A model generated the notes under the pieces. It was not told the origin of the DNA. It saw nothing but the letters and a program-made list of their open reading frames with translations, and made no database searches. This document shows positions 52,616-64,000 of a stretch of DNA of 64,000 nucleotides, one piece after another. Each line of letters starts with the position of its first letter. Position 1 is the stretch's first letter. Both the position numbers and the translations under genes were made by a program. Origin of the DNA: Vanilla planifolia (lineage: Eukaryota; Streptophyta; Magnoliopsida; Asparagales; Orchidaceae); contig CM043869.1 of assembly GCA_023846275.1 (NCBI GenBank), positions 35,180,737 through 35,244,736 on the forward strand. The letters are read 5' to 3'.

Positions 52616-52622
52616 TTATCCA
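52616..52622 (+). promoter_or_regulatory. Sugar-repressible element TTATCCA
   Basis: An exact TTATCCA lies 82 bases upstream of the start codon. This motif is known as a sugar-repressible element in dormancy-associated genes such as Arabidopsis DRM1. The overlapping TTTAAATTAT may serve as the TATA region. Confidence 0.45.
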
Positions 52623-52703
52623 TCCATAGAGCCTTCTCCTGATCACTGTAGTAGAGTGGCAAATGGGCTCTTCAGTGGCCTTTCCGTGATAAGCACGAAA
52701 GTC

Positions 52704-53497
52704 ATGGGTCTTCTTGACAAGCTCTGGGACGACACACTAGCCGGTCCGCGGCCGGAGACAGGCCTTGGCCGTCTCCGGAAGCCCGCGCCCTTTTCTTTCC
52801 GTTCCAATTCTGGCAAAGGTATTCCCCCTATCTCTATTTCTCTTTCTTCACATCGCTTCGATGTCTTTTCTGATGTGAATTCGTCTGGTCGGCGGCCAGA
52901 AGAGATGGGAGATAGTGCTACGGCGAGATCCTTGGACTCTGAATCGTCGGCGAATGTTTCTAGGGTTACGAGGAGCATCATGATCAAGAGGCCTACGGGT
53001 TGCCCTTCGCCTGTGAGCGGGACACCTCCTGCCTCACCGGCCGAGTCGACTCCACCGGCTTCTCCGTTTTCCGGTAAGGTTACTACTTGGGAGTTGGGGC
53101 TTTCCATTTCGATCTTCTGTTTTCATTGAGGACCCCTGGATCCAATTCTGCATGAGAGCATTTCGGATTTTATTCCATCACCTTCAATTGTTTAGAACTT
53201 TTTTCACCCTATTATATTTGATTTTGTCTCAAGATAGACTTCTTTGATTGATCAATCAATCAGATTCCAAATGTTGCCCATCTTCAAGCAGATTTTATTC
53301 GGGATTAATTGGTTTTGCTTATTTCGAAAAATTCGACCTTTTCTAGTAAATTGTTCTATTTTCTTATTCGTTCCTGTGAATCGTGGACAGGGGGAAAGGA
53401 ATGGAACAGGCTTCGTAGGTACTCATCATCTGATGCATATGAACAACGAGTTGGCGAAGCGTTGGCAAAGAGTCCCTCTGCCCCCTTTGGGGTGTGA
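52704..53497 (+). CDS. Dormancy/auxin-repressed (DRM/ARP) family protein
   Basis: Small plant-specific protein of the auxin-repressed/dormancy-associated family, which accumulates in dormant buds and under sugar starvation; its biochemistry is unknown. The ATG at 52704 is chosen because the family begins there: MGLLDKLWDD then AGPRPETGLGRLRK. Exon 1 runs to 53073, where the donor G/GTAAGG lies; exon 2 starts after GGACAG at 53391 and ends with TGA at 53495-53497. The junction is phase 1 and continues as GGKEWNRLRRYSSSDAYE, a family C-terminal motif; the protein ends SPSAPFGV. A VTRSIMIKRP motif lies in exon 1, followed by a Ser/Pro-rich TPP repeat. A further intron, 52819-52899 (81 bases, in frame, pyrimidine-rich), is likely because it removes residues with no counterpart in relatives. 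The product is 131 residues if spliced, 158 if retained. No transmembrane segment or signal peptide is seen. Confidence 0.9.
52819..52899 (+). other. Probable in-frame 81-bp intron of the DRM/ARP gene
   Basis: AAAG/GTATTC donor and GGCCAG/AA acceptor, phase 1, pyrimidine-rich body with a CTGAT branch-like sequence at about 52870. The length is a multiple of three and it holds no stop in the coding frame, so retention would add 27 residues rather than break the protein. Confidence 0.6.
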
Positions 53498-53597
53498 GCT
53501 GATTTGCTGAGCTCAGGTAAAGAAGAGACCGATTAAGATCCGTTGGAGAGAGAACGTAAGTTAGTTTGTGAGATAGGTGTAGCGGAATACTTCGTGC

Positions 53598-53603
53598 AAT
53601 AAA
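53598..53603 (+). terminator. Candidate poly(A) signal of the DRM/ARP gene
   Basis: AATAAA about 100 bases after the stop codon, followed by TGTTTGTGTTTG. Another AATAAATAAA lies near 53768. Confidence 0.5.
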
Positions 53604-53960
53604 TTGTTTGTGTTTGTTCATGTATTACATGTGAGCAGCTTGGTCTGCCGTGTTTGTTTCGGCTATGGTTTGAGGTATCTGCTGTGTGACTACAGAGGGA
53701 AATCCTATGGGGTTGATGAAGGGGCACGGCAAATAAGTTCTCGAGTGGTTTGGATGATTTATATTTGAATAAATAAATGAAAAATGCGAGTGATGATGTT
53801 TTCATCTTTCATGCAACCTACGTTATCTTCTTCTTGCTGCCTTCTTCTTTTGTCTTGTCTCGGTTTGCTGAGTTATAAAGCTAATGGTCTCACGAATCAG
53901 TAACAGGCTAACGTTGCCATCGATCCAAATTGGGTCAAGTTTGGTTCAAACATTTATATT

Positions 53961-54071
53961 GCGTAGTTTAGGGATAATAATACTCATGTAGAGGGGATAG
54001 TTAACTCCAGAATGAATGAAGTAATGTTCAAACGGCTGTTATTATCTTGCGTAGTTTAGGAATAATAATAC
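53961..54071 (+). repeat. Short direct repeat pair downstream of the DRM/ARP gene
   Basis: GCGTAGTTTAGG(G)ATAATAATAC occurs at 53961-53983 and again at 54049-54071, 88 bases apart. Origin unknown. Confidence 0.7.
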
Positions 54072-54079
54072 TTTGCATG

Positions 54080-60113
<6,034 letters not shown>

Positions 60114-60646
60114 TGATCAAGAGATCACTTCTGAAGTCATTGAATCTAAAATTAATGAAAAGAAAATAATTGAGGAGATAAAATGATGCAAATTAATGTG
60201 CAACACAAAGCATTGGGGGCATAAGCTGGATTAAGTGTGGAGTTTCGTTGCAAGTGTATTAGAGTGTACTCCACAATGTATTTGTTGAGTGCTACATGCG
60301 AAGTCATGGACATGCCCCTTGAGAGACCTAATGCAAAAGGAAAAATATTAGAAAATTTTAAGAGAGAGGGAAAGAGAGGAATTCAAGTGAAATTTGAAGA
60401 AAAAGAATTCAAAGTGAATTAAAAAAATTGAGCAAACTTCTAGAAAAGAATTTTTTAGAGAAAGTTTTGAGAATCAAAACTTTGTGTAATTCAAGAACCC
60501 ATTGAAAGAAATCTTTTGAAGATTTCAATAATATATATAAATTACTCTCCTCTTGTCTTTGCCCTTATCCATTTTCACACTTCTATTTTTGCTACTACTT
60601 TAAAAAAGGTTTACTGATGAGGACTTGAGGGGAGAACACTATTACA
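60114..60646 (+). repeat. 5' LTR of old element
   Basis: Begins TGATCAAGAG and ends near GAACACTATTACA. It aligns over its whole length with 62436-62955, the best stretch being around AGAATCAAAACTTTGTGTAA. The start is supported by the polypurine tract in front of the other copy; the exact 3' end is uncertain by a few bases. Confidence 0.75.
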
Positions 60647-60989
60647 AATAGATCATATTATTTTGGTATCAACGTTATCTGATTCTTTGCCAATAGCAGG
60701 AGCAAAAAAGAAAAGAGTTAAGAAGAAAACCACAAAATTAAATTAAGAAACTAGGGAGATTTTAATCAAGGTGATTACATCGACTACTTCACCATTAAAC
60801 CTAAAAGCACAGGTAGCTCTATTAACTCAACGAATGCAAGTGTTAATAGAGATGGTATTGAAATTGTAGTCACTTCTTACAATAAATCCAAAAGATAATT
60901 CACCAAAAGAAGATATTCTTGATCTAAGGAATTCTACATTAAGTAGTACTCCCAAAATAGTTGAAGATAATGATGAGAATGATATCAAT

Positions 60990-61440
60990 CTCACTTTTTC
61001 CATACACAAGAATTGGTAGCATGCCTTCAAGGTTGATACTATATTTGATTTACCAACTTATGATGGTACAATAGATGTAAAAAAAATTAGATTCCTAGTT
61101 AGAGCAATTGGAGATATATTTCTTTTTGTATGACTACTCATCTTACAAAGTAGTGTATAATCGACTTAAAATGACAAGTCATTCATTAGCCTTATGGAAT
61201 GCTCACTTTAAAAAGGACACAGTTATAGAAGTGATATGAAGCCAATTTAAATAATTAATTTGAGAAGAATTTAACACCTGAGTTACATGGAGGAAAGATG
61301 AACAAAGTGGAATAATCTGCAACATCGATAAGAACAAAATATGCAAGAATATATCACAAAATTCTGACGACAAACTGTGAGTTTGGAAATATTTGTTGAA
61401 GATGTGCAAATATTTTTAACATATGTTACATGTCTATATT
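60990..61440 (+). pseudogene. gag remnant of old element
   Basis: With frameshifts ignored, fragments follow the order of plant Ty3/gypsy gag: KVDTIFDLPTYDGTIDV near 61030, a LKMTSHSLALWNAH-like segment near 61170-61205, and a SLEIFVEDVQIFLTYVTCL-like segment near 61380-61435. No frame stays open, so this is a pseudogene. Confidence 0.65.
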
Positions 61441-61854
61441 ATCTTATTATTATCGAGTTATCTTTATTTCTTATTTAATATTTGAAACAAGTTAGTACAT
61501 TTGTTATGACTATTAAAAAGAGGAATGAATGTCAATGAACAAAAATTGAAAGATAAAATACCAAGATGTCAGAGTATAAGTCTAAAAATTGATAGTAAAA
61601 GAAAGAGTATTCTCTAACAAAATTTATTACAATAACAAAAATCATAAAAATAAATAATACTATGACTAGTATAAGAAGATAGTACACATACAAATAAAAT
61701 ATTAGGAACTACACCTGAGCATTTTTTAGAAAAATTTTTAAAAAATAAAATACTTTTCACAATAGAGACTGAAGATACTTCAAACTCCTTTATAGAGATG
61801 AAACTTTATCTCTTATGGTGACTTCAAAGGAGATATTACATGAAGCAGAACAAA

Positions 61855-62235
61855 GAGAAGAACTCTTCATTATCCGACTACAACTGAAGAAAGAGCTTAT
61901 TAGTGCTATCGTTGACACTAAAAGCAAAAAAATATAATATCCAAAAGTCTTATATAAAGGCTAAAGTTAAAAACTACATCACATCTAAAACCCTATTCTT
62001 TAAGATAGATCTATAATAACTTTAAGGTAGAAGTTGAAAAACAATATAATGTAAAGTTTGTTATCACCAAAGACTACATCAATGAGATTGTCTGCGAAGT
62101 AGTACCTCTAGATTTCTATCAGATTATACTAGAGAATCCTTACTTATGGGATTGAGATGTCATCTACTACCAACGACTATAACAATATCGGTTCACAAAT
62201 GATAAACAACATTTCCTTCTGAAAGGCAATAAAGA
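61855..62235 (+). pseudogene. Aspartic protease remnant of old element
   Basis: A gag-linked retroviral-type aspartic protease is recognisable from ELFIIRLQLKKELISAIVDT (about 61860-61919). The catalytic D-T-G reads D-T-K (61914-61922), so the glycine is lost. Downstream KFVITKDYINEIVCEVVPLD and ENPYLWD match the family, followed by TGA at 62153-62155 where arginine (CGA) is expected. It ends around 62235 with nothing resembling reverse transcriptase before the 3' LTR. Confidence 0.72.
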
Positions 62236-62435
62236 ACCATTGATAAAAGGAGATGTTGATGCTAAACAATCGAAGATGTTAGCAAATGTGTCTTGCCAAA
62301 ATATGTGTTGCTAACAAAATCTAAGAAATAATTTTATGAGACAAATAAAAGTCTCATCCTCCTAAAGAAGACAACCAAACATTAGTCATGTAAAAAAAAT
62401 TTGATGGGACTCAAATCTCAAAAAGAAGGGACTTA

Positions 62436-62955
62436 TGATAAGGAGAATACTTCCAAAGTCATTAAATTTAAAATAGATAAAAATAAAACAATGAAGGAGG
62501 TAAAACGACACAAAGCAGCTAGGTTGTAAGTTGGATTGCATGAGGAGATTCGCAAAAAGTGTATCGGAGTGCGCACTACAATGCTTCAGTCGAATGTTAC
62601 ATGTAAGGTCATGGATGTGCCCTGGAGATACCTTGTGCAGAAGGAAAAAAATGTTGGTAAAAATTTGAGAGAAAGGAAAAGAGAGAGGAATTCAGAGTAA
62701 ATTTCGAAAAAAAATAATTTAGAGCGAATTAAGAAAACTTGAGAGAACTTCTAAAAAGGAATTTTTTTAAGGAAGTTCTAAGAATCAAAACTTTGTGTAA
62801 TTCAAAAACCAATTAAAAGAAATCTTTTGAGGATTTTAATCCTTCATGGCAAAATTGTTCTCCTCTTTTTTCTTCTTTTTTTGCTCCTAGCCATTTCTAT
62901 TACAACTTCTTTGAAAAAGTTTTACTGATGATGACTTGATGTAAGAACACCCTCA
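62436..62955 (+). repeat. 3' LTR of old element
   Basis: Begins TGATAAGGAG and ends near GAACACCCTCA. It shares with the 5' copy the CATGGA(C/T)(G)TGCC, GAGAGGAATTCA and TTTACTGATGA.GACTTGA landmarks. Confidence 0.75.
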
Positions 62956-62960
62956 TAGAT

Positions 62961-64000
62961 AGATAAAAAATGTACTCCTCAAAGAACATATCTAGCTACA
63001 CATGATCATAAACTTTAATTTTCATGAACACTGAATGAAATATATTGATATAATCAATAAAAGAACCCCAATCTCCTTGCTTCAAACAATATAAATCTTT
63101 TTCCACTCTTTATAGCTCTTTTTGAAGTTGAGAAAGTTGTCATAGCTTCTAATTTAATTAATAATATGATAAAATAAATACTAGGCAAGACTCTACAATT
63201 AATCTTAAGAAAGTCCTAAGATAAAGATGAATAAACTACTCTTGACTCCTTCAAGAAATATATTCAATTAGCTCTTTGGATGTTACTTCGTGATTTTTGA
63301 GCTAATATATTGACCATTGAGGAATATGTTAGTTTAAAGGAGTTTTTTTTTTCAATTAATTTGTCAATCAATGGATAAAATTCATCATCAATCTCAATCT
63401 CTTTTAACTTTCTTTCCTTGTGGTTTGGGATGTTTTATTGTGGCATGAGGTTTTAATTTTTAGTTTCAACTCTTTCTATGATTGGAGATTGAAGCAAAGG
63501 CTTTAAGTTCTTTGGATGGTTAATCTATTGGTGAGGAAACTATAGCAAGATCAAACATATGGGTGGCTGGAATTAATGGAGTTGGGGTTGAGAAATGAGA
63601 GGAAGATGGTGAGAAAAAGAGATACCTCTAGTAGCTTGGGGGTATGAAGTGATACAATTGATGGAAGCAACTTAATGTTACATATTTCTAGTAGTTATGA
63701 GGGTTGTAAAGGAAAAGGACATTATTGATAGCAAACAAGAATGAACATTCTCTTTTTTCTCAACTCTTTAATTAAATTTATCAACTTTTATATCTGATTT
63801 AAGACAGCCAAGACGATTTCTCAATTAATCACATCACTAATCTAAATGTCATTTCGAGTTGGACTCTAATTCTTTGTCTCTTGATTGTTACTTTTAATCA
63901 TTAAGGATAGATCTTTTAAAGAATGAAAAGTATTCTTAACTCTCAATAACAGCATAAAAAAATGTAAACATTATTTCTATTTACTAGCCATTAGATTTTG
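62961..64000. other. AT-rich intergenic DNA, no gene recognised
   Basis: Nothing supportable. 63420-63720 is purine-rich but has no identifiable domain. Confidence 0.5.

Larger units (their letters stand above)
60114..62955 (+). mobile_element. Old gag-protease-only LTR retrotransposon (TR-GAG-like)
   Basis: Two diverged direct repeats of about 0.52-0.53 kb (60114-60646 and 62436-62955) flank a 1789-bp interior. A primer-site-like TGGTATCAACG (60664-60674) follows the first repeat, and a polypurine AAAAAGAAGGGAC precedes the second. The interior carries decayed gag and aspartic-protease segments but no sign of reverse transcriptase, RNase H or integrase. That layout matches non-autonomous plant elements with LTRs and only a gag gene. 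A possible degraded target duplication is AAGAT (60109-60113) against TAGAT (62956-62960). LTR divergence and multiple stops mark it as much older than the 42.9-kb element. It could instead be a larger element with an internal deletion. Confidence 0.75.

Noticed and set aside
52643..53107. 154-codon minus frame
   Set aside because: It is antisense to the DRM/ARP first exon, whose sense frame carries clear family motifs.

Overview
The window is nuclear DNA of a flowering plant. It is AT-rich and gene-poor, with long TA microsatellites, plant LTR retrotransposons, a canonical plant miR164 hairpin and a plant-specific dormancy/auxin-repressed protein gene containing introns. The species cannot be fixed from the sequence alone. 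Only two host genes are well supported: a MIR164 locus on the minus strand (hairpin 23236-23328) and a DRM/ARP-family gene on the plus strand (52704-53497). No rRNA, tRNA or CRISPR was recognised, and most open frames are shadows in AT-rich or GC-rich repeat sequence.

Layout. 1-11228: AT-rich intergenic DNA with TA microsatellites. 11234-14338: a 3.1-kb solo LTR flanked by the 5-bp duplication CTCAT. 14344-22530: intergenic DNA, including one copy (20294-20812, minus) of a decayed LTR-like repeat whose second copy lies inverted at 30784-31332. 22541-22935: a GC-rich island of unknown origin. 23031-23434: the MIR164 transcription unit, with TATA box, hairpin and poly(A) signal. 27935-29158: a second solo LTR flanked by GTTGC. 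31340-42930: mostly featureless, with a compositionally distinct block at about 34390-36010. 42931-50349: a complete but defective Ty3/gypsy (Tekay/Del-like) element with two 2260-bp LTRs that look identical, GGTTG target duplications, a tRNA-Met-type primer site and a polypurine tract. Its coding body lacks integrase and the protease active site and has several stops. 52360-53610: the DRM/ARP gene with its promoter and 3' end. 60114-62955: an old LTR element with diverged LTRs of about 0.52 kb, encoding only gag and protease remnants.

The host genes do not form an operon or cluster. miR164 is known to target NAC (CUC/NAC1-type) mRNAs. DRM/ARP proteins are markers of dormancy, sugar starvation and auxin repression. 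They are separate units about 29 kb apart among transposons. The most informative pattern is the transposon history. Three insertions have exact 5-bp duplications. The GC-rich patches in this AT-rich background largely coincide with LTR leader regions. In the coding remnants, several stop codons look like C-to-T changes. The 42.9-50.3 kb element combines apparently identical LTRs with a dead coding body, so it was probably defective already when it inserted and was mobilised by proteins from another copy.
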